Assembly (NCBI GenBank): GCA_018399015.1
Contig: CP073761.1
Coordinates: 496,001-560,000, forward strand
Length of the DNA stretch: 64,000 nt
Direction: 5' to 3'
Origin: Cyanobium sp. M30B3
GTDB lineage: Bacteria; Cyanobacteriota; Cyanobacteriia; PCC-6307; Cyanobiaceae
Shown in pieces: positions 1 to 9,704 of this stretch. The notes under the pieces were generated by a model. The model did no database searches, was not told the DNA's origin, and saw nothing but the letters and a program-made list of their open reading frames with translations. How positions within the stretch are numbered: the first letter of the stretch is position 1; every line of letters starts with the position of its first letter. The translations under genes and the position numbers were made by a program.

Positions 1-45
1 GTCGCCTCAATCGGGTTGTGACGGTTGTGAAGGCAGAGGGCGCGC

Positions 46-803
46 TCAGCGGCCGATGCTGCGATAGGGCACCTTGGCCAGATAGTCGATGTCGGCGCTG
101 CCGGAGGCACCACTCACCCGCATGGCCGGCATGCTGCGCACGATCGAGAGGTAGTCCTCGGGGAAGCCGCCACGGCGCTGGCGGGAGCGCTCGGGGAACG
201 CCTTGGCGGTGCCGGTGTACACCACCTGGGGAAGCCGAGGATGCCGCGGTAGTAGGCGTCGTAGCGGGGGCTGGTGATGTTGAAGGGGGTTTCGCCCAGA
301 TCCCGGCTGCCCACCACCCGGTTGCGGTGGTAGGGCACGGTGTCGTAGCCGAAGGCCTCCAGATATTCCTGGGAATCGAGGATGTCATCGACCATTCCCT
401 TGACGCCGCGGGTCATCAGCACGGCTGACCAGGCGATTTCCTCAGACTTGCCGTGGGTCTTGCGCCCCAGCAGCTTCTCCACCAGGTGGCGGGCCACCTT
501 GTAGTTGTTGTTGAGGTTGTAAAAGCTGCGGGTGAAGGTGTCGGAGAGGCAGAGCGAGCGAACGAAGTCGCGCACGGTGATCTGGCCATCGCGCAGCTGC
601 GATTCCAGGGTGCGATCCCGGTCCACCTTGAAGGCGTGGAAAAAGATCTGGCGATAGGCCGCCTCGATCACGAAGTTCTGGTCTTCGCGATCCATGGCTT
701 TCTCCATGGAGACGGCCTTGGGGTCCTCGTCCGAACCCACGCGCAGGGGATCAACCCGGGAGTTCTGGGTGGTGGGCGCGTACTTCAGGAGGGGCAGGGC
801 CAC
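46..803 (-). CDS. cpcG: Phycobilisome rod-core linker CpcG (frameshifted in this sequence)
   Basis: CpcG joins phycocyanin rods to the allophycocyanin core of the phycobilisome. The reading frame opens at a GTG (801-803) with the typical start MALPLLKYAP and holds a PBS-linker domain (about residues 25-155; motifs ESQLRDGQITVRDF and NNNYKVARHLVEKLLGR). After about residue 190 (RGILGFP) the frame breaks at a run of four G on the plus strand (228-231). Adding one base restores a normal C-terminus (VVYTGTAKAFPERSRQRRGG, later YLAKVPYRSIGR) ending at a TGA at 46-48. The restored length is 252 residues, as usual for the family. A bilin lyase gene lies 138 bp upstream on the same strand. It is either a sequencing error or a truncated linker. 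Confidence 0.85.
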
Positions 804-941
804 GCGAATTCAGCATCCGTCGCCGTGGATCGTAGAAGTGTGCCCAGGCCCCAACTGGGGCCCGCCGGCCAGGGCTCACAGTCCGTAACGTTCGCCACAG
901 CCGGCCACAGCCGGCCGTCCACCGGCTCGGCGCCAGCCCCG

Positions 942-1619
942 TCACCAGCCCAGGGGCGAAACGGCTCGGGCACTGGCCACGCTGGAGCTCAAGCTGGAGG
1001 AATCGCCGCTGCCGATCGCCTCGGCGCCGGTCGCTGCCGGCGGATCGGTGGGGTGGGAGCGATCGATCACGCGGGTTTCGATGCAGAAGGAGGCGGTGTT
1101 GGACAGCCCCTCCACGGTGCTGGTGCGCAGGCGCACGTTCGGCCCGGCGAAGCTGAAGCGCTCCAGGCTGTTCATCGTCTCGTAGCTGGTGGTGAGCAGC
1201 AGCCCGTCGCGCTCGTCCATGGCGAAGCGGCCGGCCACCGGCGCCGTTTCCGCATAGCCGCGGTCGCGCAGCAACAGCCCCTGGCGCCCCTGCGCGTCGG
1301 TGGGGATCAGACCGAACACGCTCTCCCCCTCGTGGGCCTCGCCGGCCTTGTCCCAGGCCATCGAGGCGTTCCAGGTTACCCGGCAGCCCCCCACCAGCTC
1401 GGCCGGGTTCTGGCCGTGCAGCTCGGCGATCGCCACCAGCCGCGGGTCGTGGGCCTGAAGTTCCACCACCTCGATCCAGGAGTCGCCGGCCTCGGCGCGG
1501 CGGTGCAGCAGGTGGTGGCTGCTGCGCTGGGAGCGCCAGCGGCCGCAGCTCAGCCGGAAGAAACTGAGGGCGTCGGCGATCGGCTGGGGCTGGATTGGGG
1601 TTGCGCTGGCGGGGCTCAC
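942..1619 (-). CDS. Phycobiliprotein lyase, CpcS/CpeS family
   Basis: This family attaches bilin chromophores to cysteines of phycobiliproteins. The 225-residue product has the CpcS/CpeS lipocalin-like pattern: FFRLSCGRWRSQRSSHHLL near the N-terminus, GGCRVTWNASMAWD in the middle, then GYAETAPVAGRFAMDE, ETMNSLERFSFAGPNVRLRTS and ASFCIETR. I chose the GTG at 1617-1619 because family similarity begins about 15 residues later. A longer in-frame extension upstream lies antisense to the transporter gene and looks like noise. It precedes cpcG on the same strand, which fits a phycobilisome role. The exact bilin and target subunit cannot be read from the sequence. The C-terminus has a serine-rich tail of low complexity. 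Confidence 0.85.
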   Translation of the reverse strand: MSPASATPIQPQPIADALSFFRLSCGRWRSQRSSHHLLHRRAEAGDSWIEVVELQAHDPRLVAIAELHGQNPAELVGGCRVTWNASMAWDKAGEAHEGESVFGLIPTDAQGRQGLLLRDRGYAETAPVAGRFAMDERDGLLLTTSYETMNSLERFSFAGPNVRLRTSTVEGLSNTASFCIETRVIDRSHPTDPPAATGAEAIGSGDSSSLSSSVASARAVSPLGW

Positions 1620-1668
1620 GGGGGCTGGGCAGCTGCGGTGATGATCGCAAGGCGCCGCGTGTCCTGGG

Positions 1669-2745
1669 ATGGCGATAGGGGTGATGGCCGCTCTGGCCGG
1701 GGCCCTGAGCTGGACCCTGGCCAGCGGCCTGTGGCGGCGCCTGCCCACCTCCCTGGGCCCCGCTGAGCTCAACCTGCTCAAGAACCTGCTGGCCCTGGGC
1801 CTGCTGGTGCCGCTGCTGCCCCTGCTGGCCCATCCCGTGGTGCCGCGGCAGGCGGGCTTGCTGCTGGCCAGCGGTGTGCTCGGCATCGCCGCCGGCGACA
1901 GCTTCTATTTCGCCGCCTTGCGCCGCCTCGGCACCCGCCGCACGCTCACGTTGGAGGCCGGCGGCCCGGTGCTCACCAGCGCCGCCGGGCAGGCGCTGCT
2001 GCTGGAGGTGCCGAGCCCCACCCAATGGGCGGGTGTGGCCCTGGTGTGCCTGGCCCTGGTGCTGGTGGCGGGCCAGGCTCCCCCGGGCGATCCCCGCGGC
2101 CGGCTGCAGCGCCAGCAGGGCCAGGGCCTGCTGCTGGGGCTGCTGGCCCTGGTGTGCGGCAGCGCCGGCGCACTGCTGGCCAGGGCGGCGCTGCGGGACA
2201 CACCCTTGCCCCCGCTGCAGGCTGCTGCCCTGCGCCTGGCTGGGGCGGCGCTGGTGATGCTGCCGCTGCTGCCGGGCCTGGCACGGCGGCTGGGCTGGCG
2301 CAGGGGCCCCCAGCCTGCCCAGCCCCGCTGGCTGCTGCTGCTGGCCGCCACCCTGCTGGGCACGGTGGCCGGCATCGCCCTGCAGCAGCTGGCCCTCTCC
2401 CGGCTGCCGGCCGGACTGGCCGTGGCCCTGCTCTCCACCTCGCCGGTGCTGGCGGTGGTGCTGGCCGCGGCGGAGGGGGACCGGCCCGGCCTGCGGGGCT
2501 GGGCGGCGGCCCTACTGGTGCTGGCCGGGGTTGGGCTGCTGCTGCTCCAGCCGGCTGTCCGCCTGGGCCTGGGCCCAATGGATCAACTGCTCCAGGCTCA
2601 GGGCCAGGGGGGTGCAGCCGGCCACTTCGGCGATCCGCTCGAGCTGCTGCCCCAGGCCGATCAACTGCTGGTGGAACGCTGCGCGAAAGCCGGCATCGTC
2701 CGCCACACCGGGCTGTTGATCCAGCCAGTGCCGCAGTTGCTGTGA
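1669..2745 (+). CDS. EamA/DMT-family membrane transporter
   Basis: The 358-residue product is a ten-helix-type drug/metabolite transporter with two EamA repeats (about residues 5-135 and 150-295). It is very rich in Leu/Ala/Gly, with helix-like stretches such as LLALGLLVPLLPLLA and LLVLAGVGLLLLQ. It would sit in the cytoplasmic membrane; the substrate is unknown. The EamA fold ends near residue 297, but the frame runs on for about 60 residues antisense to the conserved gene at 2512-2904. The last 60 residues are therefore probably not native and the original stop may have been lost. It is transcribed divergently from the bilin lyase gene. Confidence 0.8.
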   Translation: MAIGVMAALAGALSWTLASGLWRRLPTSLGPAELNLLKNLLALGLLVPLLPLLAHPVVPRQAGLLLASGVLGIAAGDSFYFAALRRLGTRRTLTLEAGGPVLTSAAGQALLLEVPSPTQWAGVALVCLALVLVAGQAPPGDPRGRLQRQQGQGLLLGLLALVCGSAGALLARAALRDTPLPPLQAAALRLAGAALVMLPLLPGLARRLGWRRGPQPAQPRWLLLLAATLLGTVAGIALQQLALSRLPAGLAVALLSTSPVLAVVLAAAEGDRPGLRGWAAALLVLAGVGLLLLQPAVRLGLGPMDQLLQAQGQGGAAGHFGDPLELLPQADQLLVERCAKAGIVRHTGLLIQPVPQLL

Positions 2746-2904
2746 ACTGGGCAGGGCTCCATCGCTGCGGCCGGCCATCGACTGAAAGCTGCGCAGGCTG
2801 TGGGCCAGCAGCCGCAGGTGATGGCGCTCGCGATGGGGGAGCAGGGTGGCCTCCAACACCTCCGCCTCGGCCCTGCTGAGGGGGCTGTTGTCTTCAGGTG
2901 GCAC
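2512..2904 (-). CDS. Conserved cyanobacterial hypothetical protein
   Basis: The product is 130 residues, mostly helical and charged (RAEAEVLEATLLPHRERHHL, then LGQQLERIAEVAGC). It resembles an uncharacterised protein I associate with marine and freshwater Synechococcus, but I cannot name a domain. It follows sufR on the same strand with an 11-bp overlap, so the two are probably co-transcribed. Its 3' third overlaps the C-terminal extension of the convergent EamA transporter by 234 bp. The Gln-rich last 15 residues lie over the transporter's final helix codons and are unlikely to be conserved. Confidence 0.65.
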   Translation of the reverse strand: MPPEDNSPLSRAEAEVLEATLLPHRERHHLRLLAHSLRSFQSMAGRSDGALPSSQQLRHWLDQQPGVADDAGFRAAFHQQLIGLGQQLERIAEVAGCTPLALSLEQLIHWAQAQADSRLEQQQPNPGQHQ

Positions 2905-3652
2905 GATCGGCTGGGCGCAGACGGAAGCCGCAGGAGTGGCCCTGCTCCAGTCGCCAGTGCACCCGATCCACCTGGCAGTCGGGGAAGGTGGAGCGGATCA
3001 GTTGCAGTTCCTGATCGCACACACAGGGGAAACGCTCAGCGATGCGCATCACCGAGCAGTGGAACTCGCTGAACAGCCAGGACTTGCCGTCGGGGTCCTG
3101 GGTGCATTCCGCCACATAGCCCTCCCGGCGCCGCAGATCCACCAGCTGCTCCAGCCGGCTCCGCAGGCAGCCGTGGCCGATCAGCTGCCGGTAGGCCAGG
3201 GCCTTCTGCTGGGCCTGCTGGGCCATCAGCTGTTTCACCGTCTCCGGTGACAGGGTGTCGGCCATCGACTCGAGCAGGCCGAGGGCAAACTGCTGCCCGC
3301 CATCGGGAAACTGGGCACGGCCCTCGGCGGTGAGGTGCCAGCGGTTGGTGGGTCGGCCGGGACCCTCAGGGGCCGGGCTGGAGGCCACGAGGCCCTCATC
3401 CTCCAGCCCGCGAAGATGGCGGCGCATGATCTGCACCGAGACGCCGAGGCGCTCGGCCAACTGAGCCGCGGTGGTTTCGCCCAGTCGCAGGAGCAGGGCC
3501 AGGGCCGATTCCCTGGTGGTGCCGCCGCTGGCAGGGGCGTTGGGGAGCTCGGGCGCGGGCGCCATGGCAGCGGTAACCACAGGGCCACCGGGGGTCGGGG
3601 TTGACCGCTGGGTCGGGGTTGACCGCTGAGGTGGTGACGGGGGAAGGGTCAT
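2894..3652 (-). CDS. sufR: SufR, iron-sulfur-sensing repressor of the suf operon
   Basis: SufR is a DeoR/ArsR-like repressor that binds a 4Fe-4S cluster and represses suf genes when clusters are plentiful. The winged-helix region is about residues 45-110 (LLLRLGETTAAQLAERLGVS, QIMRRHLRGLEDEGL). The C-terminal half carries the cysteine set expected to hold the cluster (VAEC, FHC, FPCVC, PDC). It is divergent from ftrC-sufBCDS, the standard cyanobacterial arrangement. I used the ATG at 3650-3652. A more conservative start is the ATG at 3563-3565, because the extra N-terminus is encoded by an 18-bp tandem repeat (3594-3629) and is proline/threonine-rich. Confidence 0.88.
   Translation of the reverse strand: MTLPPSPPQRSTPTQRSTPTPGGPVVTAAMAPAPELPNAPASGGTTRESALALLLRLGETTAAQLAERLGVSVQIMRRHLRGLEDEGLVASSPAPEGPGRPTNRWHLTAEGRAQFPDGGQQFALGLLESMADTLSPETVKQLMAQQAQQKALAYRQLIGHGCLRSRLEQLVDLRRREGYVAECTQDPDGKSWLFSEFHCSVMRIAERFPCVCDQELQLIRSTFPDCQVDRVHWRLEQGHSCGFRLRPADRAT
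3594..3629. repeat. 18-bp tandem repeat, two copies, in the sufR N-terminal region
   Basis: Two adjacent 18-bp units differ at one base (final G versus A). In the sufR frame they encode two copies of an S-T-P-T block. This suggests a recent slip duplication in sequence that is not functionally constrained, and it argues for a SufR start downstream of the repeat. Confidence 0.8.
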
Positions 3653-3762
3653 GGCCCTGGCCAGGCATCCACACGATGCTACGCATGCGCCGCGATTGGG
3701 GGGGCGGTTCCTCGGCCCGGGCTGCACAATGGCTGGGACCCACAGGCGCCGGCACCGTGCCC

Positions 3763-3768
3763 TAGGCT
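3763..3768 (+). promoter_or_regulatory. Possible -10 box (TAGGCT) of the ftrC-suf operon
   Basis: The hexamer TAGGCT fits the TANNNT -10 pattern known for picocyanobacterial promoters. It lies 7 bp before the SufR-type palindrome, so a bound repressor would cover the transcription start. No clear -35 element is visible. Other starts in this window have similar TAGNNT boxes. Confidence 0.35.
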
Positions 3769-3775
3769 GCGATTA

Positions 3776-3795
3776 AGGAAACAAAACTGTTTCCT
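3776..3795. promoter_or_regulatory. SufR-type operator palindrome
   Basis: A perfect inverted repeat with 8-bp arms (AGGAAACA / TGTTTCCT) around a 4-bp spacer lies between divergent sufR and ftrC. Its core reads AAAC-N6-GTTT, close to the CAAC-N6-GTTG high-affinity site described for Synechocystis SufR. It is the strongest palindrome in the intergenic region and its position suits control of both directions. Confidence 0.7.
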
Positions 3796-4068
3796 AACCC
3801 GTTGCCAGGGTCTAGGCCCGGCCCGCCTGTCCCCGCTCCTTTGTTCTGCACAGTTCAGTCACCCGGTTCATCCCCGTAGTCCAGGCTGCTCGCTTCATGG
3901 TCGTTCAGGTTCGATTCGGCGGCAGCCTTGAATCGTTTCCGGCCTTGAATCGTTCCCGGCGCAAAGCCGATCAGTCCCTTGCTCCCGGATGCCCGGCCTG
4001 ATCGTCTGGTTGATCATCTGAGCGATGACCTGGGTGATGCCCGAGTACAGCGCAACCACTTCGCCGCC
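3796..4068. other. Long leader/intergenic region upstream of ftrC
   Basis: This is the remainder of the 416-bp sufR-ftrC gap. It holds a 17-bp tandem repeat (3926-3959) but no recognisable gene. The open frame that extends upstream of ftrC from 3979 shows no similarity to FtrC and is taken as leader sequence. Confidence 0.6.
3926..3959. repeat. 17-bp tandem repeat in the suf leader
   Basis: Two adjacent 17-bp copies differ at one base (TTTCC versus TTCCC). They lie about 110 bp before the ftrC start, inside the probable 5' leader. No function is evident; a slip duplication is the simplest reading. Confidence 0.75.
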
Positions 4069-4431
4069 ATGTCTGATTCTTCCGCCAGCTCAGCAGTCGC
4101 TGCCGACAGCCTGGAGGTGATCCGTAAGTTCGCCGAGACCTACGCCCAGCGCACGGGCACCTATTTCTGCAGCGATCCGGGCGTCACCGCCGTGGTGCTG
4201 GAGGGGCTGGCCCGGCATAAGGATGAGCTGGGTGGTGCCCTGTGTCCATGTCGTCACTACGAAGACAAGGAAGCTGAAGTGGCCCAGGCCTTCTGGAACT
4301 GCCCCTGTGTACCCATGCGCGAGCGCAAGGAGTGCCACTGCATGTTGTTCCTCACGGAGGACAATCCGTTCCGTGGTGAGCAGCAGACCATTTCGATGGA
4401 TGCGATCAAGGCCGCCACGGCCGGCAACTGA
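4069..4431 (+). CDS. ftrC: Ferredoxin-thioredoxin reductase, catalytic beta chain
   Basis: FtrC passes electrons from photosynthetically reduced ferredoxin to thioredoxin through a 4Fe-4S cluster next to a redox disulfide. The 120-residue product has the complete signature CPC-x16-CPC-x8-CHC ([20 protein letters not shown]) plus the upstream FCSDPG cysteine. The ATG at 4069 gives the usual family length; the upstream extension to 3979 is leader. It sits 35 bp before sufB on the same strand, downstream of the SufR-type palindrome, so this iron-sulfur enzyme is probably expressed with the machinery that builds its cluster. Confidence 0.95.
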   Translation: MSDSSASSAVAADSLEVIRKFAETYAQRTGTYFCSDPGVTAVVLEGLARHKDELGGALCPCRHYEDKEAEVAQAFWNCPCVPMRERKECHCMLFLTEDNPFRGEQQTISMDAIKAATAGN

Positions 4432-4466
4432 ACCTCTCCCCGCGCCGACAGGCCCTTCTTCCAGCC

Positions 4467-5909
<1,443 letters not shown>

Positions 5910-5960
5910 CCCCGCCGCCACACCCGTAACCCCGTTTCCTGACCTGTCCGCTTCCCCGCT

Positions 5961-6770
5961 GTGATCCGCCCCGACGCCCCGGTACTGCTTGAGATTCGCG
6001 ATCTGCACGCCGCCGTGGAGGATCAGCCGATCCTCAAGGGTGTGAACCTCACGATTCGCGCCGGCGAGATTCACGCGGTGATGGGCCGCAACGGCAGTGG
6101 CAAGAGCACCCTCTCCAAGGTGTTGGCCGGCCATCCCGCCTACACCGTGACCGGCGGCACGGTGCTCTACAAGGGCGACAACCTGCTGGGGCTTGATCCT
6201 GAGCAGCGCGCACGCGTCGGCCTGTTTCTGGGGTTCCAATACCCGGTGGAAATTCCCGGGGTGAGCAACCTCGAATTCCTGCGGGTGGCCACCAACGCCC
6301 GCCGGGCTGAACGGGGCGAGGAGGAGCTCGACACCTTTGCCTTTGAAGACCTGGTGCGCGAGCGCCTCGCGGTGGTGCAGATGGATCCCGCTTTCCTGGA
6401 GCGCTCGGTGAACGAGGGTTTCAGCGGCGGCGAGAAGAAGCGCAATGAGATCCTGCAGATGGCGCTGCTGGAGCCGCTGGTGGCGATTCTCGATGAAACC
6501 GATTCCGGGCTCGACATCGATGCCCTGCGCATCGTGGCCGGTGGTGTGAACCAGCTGGCCAGCCCGGAGAACGCCACCCTGCTGATCACCCACTACCAGC
6601 GCCTGCTGGATCTGATCACCCCCGACCACGTGCATGTGATGGCTGCGGGGCGCATCCTGCGCAGCGGCGGCAAGGAGCTGGCCCTGGAGCTGGAGCGCAC
6701 CGGCTACGACTGGGTGGATCAGGAGCTGGAGCGCCTGGCTGCCGGGCGCACACCCGTGGAGGTGGGCTGA
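5961..6770 (+). CDS. sufC: SufC, ATPase of the Suf Fe-S scaffold
   Basis: SufC is the ABC-type ATPase that drives conformational change in SufBC2D. The GTG at 5961 starts a 269-residue protein with Walker [10 protein letters not shown] (residues about 42-50), Q-loop FLGFQYP, signature [11 protein letters not shown], Walker [13 protein letters not shown] and the H-switch ITHYQR. The KRNE variant of the signature is diagnostic of SufC. Its stop overlaps the sufD ATG (TGATG at 6768-6772), indicating translational coupling. Confidence 0.97.
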   Translation: MIRPDAPVLLEIRDLHAAVEDQPILKGVNLTIRAGEIHAVMGRNGSGKSTLSKVLAGHPAYTVTGGTVLYKGDNLLGLDPEQRARVGLFLGFQYPVEIPGVSNLEFLRVATNARRAERGEEELDTFAFEDLVRERLAVVQMDPAFLERSVNEGFSGGEKKRNEILQMALLEPLVAILDETDSGLDIDALRIVAGGVNQLASPENATLLITHYQRLLDLITPDHVHVMAAGRILRSGGKELALELERTGYDWVDQELERLAAGRTPVEVG

Positions 6771-7930
6771 TGCTGGCCTCAGCCACTGCCACCGCCCCCC
6801 TTGGAGCTGCCGCGGCAGGGCCGGCCTCCGGCACCGCCGCCTGGCTGGCGTGCCTGGCCGGCTCTCCCCTGCCCAGCCGCCGCCAGGAGGACTGGCGCTT
6901 CACGGATCTGGCCCCCCTGACGGCCATTGAGCCCCAGCTGCTGCGTGCCGACGACCCGCTGGCGGCCCTGGTGCTCCCGGCCGGTGTGGAACGCATCAGC
7001 CCCACGGCTGCGGAGCCCTGGCAGGGGCAGGCCCTGGCCGCCACCGGCTGCGCCGACCATTGGCCGGTGCGGCTCAATGCCGGTGCCCGCCAGGAGCAGC
7101 AGGCCCCACTGGTGGCCCTGCGGGTGAGCGGCGCCGCCGGATCTCTGGAGTTGCCCTTCGATGCCGGCCACGCCCCCGGACTGGCCGCTTTCCGCCTGCT
7201 GCTGGTGCTGGAGGCCGGCGCCAGCCTGGAGTTGCTGCTGCGGCCCACGGCCGCTGGCGCCAATGCCCTCAGCATCGTGGGCGAAGTGATCCTGGAGACC
7301 GGTGCCGAGCTCAAGCTGGGCAGCCTGGCCCTCGGTGCCCCCGGCAGCTGCCTGCTGCATCACACGGCCGTGCTGCAGGCCGCCGGCAGCCGCCTGGAGC
7401 ACACGGCTGTGGGCGGCGGCTGGGCCCTGGCCCGCCAGGAGCCGCGCATCCTGCAGCGCCAGGGCGCGGCCCGCACCCGTCTGCGCGCCCTGCAGGTGTG
7501 CCGCGAGCGCCAGCTCGCCGACACCCACAGCTGGGTGCGCTTCGATGGGCCGGAGGGCGAGCTCGACCAGCTGCACAAGGCCGTGGCCGACGACCAGGGC
7601 CGCAGCGTGTTCAATGGGGCCGTGCGGGTGCCCCGCGCCGCCCAGCGCACCAACGCGGCCCAGCTCAGCCGCAGCCTGCTGCTCTCCGATCGCGCCAGGA
7701 TCGACACCAAGCCGGAGCTGGAGATCGTGGCCGACGACGTGAAGTGCGCCCATGGCGCCACCGTGAGTCGCCTGCAGCTCGAGGAGCTCTTCTACCTGCA
7801 GAGCCGTGGCATCGCCGCCGACCAGGCCGCCCAGTTGCTGCAGAGGGCGTTCTGTGAGGAGGTGCTGCGCCAGCTGCCCGCCAGCGCCGCCGCCCACCAG
7901 CCCCTGCGCCACCTGCTTGGGGAGGCCTGA
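6770..7930 (+). CDS. sufD: SufD, Fe-S cluster assembly scaffold subunit
   Basis: SufD is the SufB paralogue of the SufBC2D scaffold and is linked with iron entry. The 386-residue protein has the RRQEDWRFTDL block near the N-terminus and the shared SufB/SufD C-terminal region ([30 protein letters not shown]), including the conserved Cys and His (about residue 325). The middle is alanine-rich and weakly conserved, as usual in SufD. It overlaps sufC by one base and lies 4 bp before sufS. Confidence 0.95.
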   Translation: MLASATATAPLGAAAAGPASGTAAWLACLAGSPLPSRRQEDWRFTDLAPLTAIEPQLLRADDPLAALVLPAGVERISPTAAEPWQGQALAATGCADHWPVRLNAGARQEQQAPLVALRVSGAAGSLELPFDAGHAPGLAAFRLLLVLEAGASLELLLRPTAAGANALSIVGEVILETGAELKLGSLALGAPGSCLLHHTAVLQAAGSRLEHTAVGGGWALARQEPRILQRQGAARTRLRALQVCRERQLADTHSWVRFDGPEGELDQLHKAVADDQGRSVFNGAVRVPRAAQRTNAAQLSRSLLLSDRARIDTKPELEIVADDVKCAHGATVSRLQLEELFYLQSRGIAADQAAQLLQRAFCEEVLRQLPASAAAHQPLRHLLGEA

Positions 7931-7934
7931 TCGC

Positions 7935-9296
7935 ATGACCGCCTCGCCCGCCCTCGATCCCAGCCTGGTCGCCGCCCCGCCTCAGGGATCTCTGCCCGCG
8001 TCAGGCGCGGCTGCCGCCGCTGTGTCCCCTTCGGACGATCAGCAGGCCCGGGCTGAAGATCTCGCGACTCAGACCCGCCCCGATTTCCCCCTGCTGGCCC
8101 AGACGGCCTGCCTGGGGCAGCCGCTGATCTATCTGGATCACGCCGCCACCAGCCAGAAGCCGCGCCAGGTGCTGGCGGCTCTGCAGCACTACTACGACCA
8201 CGACAACGCCAACGTGCACCGCGGCGCCCACCAGCTGAGCGCCCGGGCCACCGAGGGGTTTGAGGGGGCGCGGGCCAAGGCGGCGGCCTTCGTGGGGGCC
8301 GCCGGCCCGCGTGAGATCGTGTTCACCCGCAACGCCAGCGAGGCGATCAACCTGGTGGCCCGCACCTGGGGTGAGGCCAACCTGGGCGAGGGCGACGAAG
8401 TGCTGCTCACGGTGATGGAGCACCACTCCAACCTGGTGCCCTGGCAGCTGCTGGCGGCCCGCACCGGCTGCGTGCTGCGCCATGCCGGGCTCACCGAGAC
8501 GGGTGAGCTCGACCTGGAGGACCTGCGCAGCAAGCTCAACGAGCGCACGAAGCTGGTGAGCCTGGTGCAGGTGAGCAACACCCTCGGCTGCCTCAACCCG
8601 ATCGAGCAGGTGGTGCCCATGGCCCACGCCGCCGGCGCCCTGGTGCTGGTGGATGCCTGCCAGAGCCTGCCCCACCTGCCGGTGAACGTGGCCGCGCTGG
8701 GCTGTGATTTCCTGGTGGGCAGTTCCCACAAGCTCTGCGGCCCCACCGGCATGGGCTTCCTCTGGGCCCGCGAGGCGCTGCTGGAGGCGATGCCGCCGTT
8801 CCTGGGCGGCGGCGAGATGATCCAGGACGTGTATCTCGACCACAGCAGCTGGGCCGAGCTGCCCCACAAGTTCGAGGCGGGCACGCCGGCGATCGGCGAG
8901 GCGATCGGCATGGGCGCCGCCCTCGACTACATCAGTGCCCTTGGCCTCGAGCGCATCCACACCTGGGAGCAGGTGCTCACCCGGCAGCTGTTTGCGCGGC
9001 TGCAGGCGATCGAGGGCGTGCGGATCCTCGGCCCCAGCCCCGAGCGGCAGCCCGATCGCGGCGCCCTGGCCGCCTTCACGGTGGAGGGCCTGCACGCCAA
9101 CGACATCGCCGCCCTGCTGGATTCGGCCGGCATCTGCATCCGCAGCGGCCACCACTGCACCCAGCCCCTGCATCGCCTCTACGGCATCCCCGGTTCGGCC
9201 CGCGCCAGCCTCAGCTTCACCACCACCCCCGAGGAGATCGACCGCTTCGCCGACGAGCTGCAGGGCACGATCGCCTTCCTGCGGGAGCACAGCTAG
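7935..9296 (+). CDS. sufS: SufS, type II cysteine desulfurase
   Basis: SufS is a PLP enzyme that removes sulfur from cysteine and supplies it to the Suf scaffold. From the ATG at 7935 the protein is 453 residues. The desulfurase core begins near residue 50 (TRPDFPLLAQ, YLDHAATSQKP). The PLP lysine is in SSHKLCGPTG (about residue 266) and the catalytic cysteine in IRSGHHCTQP (about residue 408), which marks the group II enzyme. The first 45 residues are low-complexity Ala/Ser/Pro, so a later start is possible. It is the last suf gene and lies 4 bp after sufD. Confidence 0.96.
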   Translation: MTASPALDPSLVAAPPQGSLPASGAAAAAVSPSDDQQARAEDLATQTRPDFPLLAQTACLGQPLIYLDHAATSQKPRQVLAALQHYYDHDNANVHRGAHQLSARATEGFEGARAKAAAFVGAAGPREIVFTRNASEAINLVARTWGEANLGEGDEVLLTVMEHHSNLVPWQLLAARTGCVLRHAGLTETGELDLEDLRSKLNERTKLVSLVQVSNTLGCLNPIEQVVPMAHAAGALVLVDACQSLPHLPVNVAALGCDFLVGSSHKLCGPTGMGFLWAREALLEAMPPFLGGGEMIQDVYLDHSSWAELPHKFEAGTPAIGEAIGMGAALDYISALGLERIHTWEQVLTRQLFARLQAIEGVRILGPSPERQPDRGALAAFTVEGLHANDIAALLDSAGICIRSGHHCTQPLHRLYGIPGSARASLSFTTTPEEIDRFADELQGTIAFLREHS

Positions 9297-9305
9297 CCAG
9301 CGCCG

Positions 9306-9701
9306 ATGCTGGAGCTGATCACCCGGTTGCTGATCGATCTCTCCGAGCAGCGGCTCACTGCCTACGCCAGCGGCCCCCAGCCGATCTACAGCGCCCTGGT
9401 GTCGACGGGCTTGTCGGCCTCGCCCACCCCCACCGGCGACTTTCGGATCGCCGCCAAATATGCGCGCACGCCGCTCACCGGTGCCGACTACCGCACGCCG
9501 GCCGTGCCTGATGTGATGTGTCTGGGCGGCGGCGGCCTGGGCGCCGATCGCTTCTGCATCCATCCGGCCCCCTGGCAGGAGGACCGGGGCCAGTGCTTCG
9601 GGGTGGCGCGCAGCCGTGGCTGCATCCGCGTCAGCCGGGCCACCGCCCGCTGGCTGTTTGCGCGCACGGCCGTGGGCACGCCAGTGCGCATTCAGCCTTG
9701 A
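9306..9701 (+). CDS. L,D-transpeptidase (YkuD domain)
   Basis: YkuD-domain enzymes make 3-3 crosslinks in peptidoglycan or attach proteins to it. The 131-residue product is close to a bare catalytic domain: an early strand block (DLSEQRLTAYASG), a conserved substrate-loop region (SPTPTGDFRIAAKY), the catalytic histidine in FCIHPAPW and the catalytic cysteine in SRGCIRVS. No signal peptide or anchor is visible, which is unusual for a periplasmic enzyme; the start could be misplaced or export may be indirect. It begins 9 bp after sufS and may ride on the suf transcript. It converges on the methyltransferase gene with a 3-bp gap. Confidence 0.85.
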   Translation: MLELITRLLIDLSEQRLTAYASGPQPIYSALVSTGLSASPTPTGDFRIAAKYARTPLTGADYRTPAVPDVMCLGGGGLGADRFCIHPAPWQEDRGQCFGVARSRGCIRVSRATARWLFARTAVGTPVRIQP

Positions 9702-9704
9702 GCG

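Noticed and set aside
1426-1433. GCGATCGC octamer (HIP1), also elsewhere in the window
   Set aside because: HIP1 is a genome-wide feature of many cyanobacteria; its presence is not informative here.
453-1766. 437-residue plus-strand frame
   Set aside because: Antisense to cpcG and the bilin lyase, with low-complexity composition.
3979-4068. N-terminal extension of ftrC from an earlier start
   Set aside because: FtrC length and the MSDSSASS start fit the ATG at 4069; the extension has no family match.
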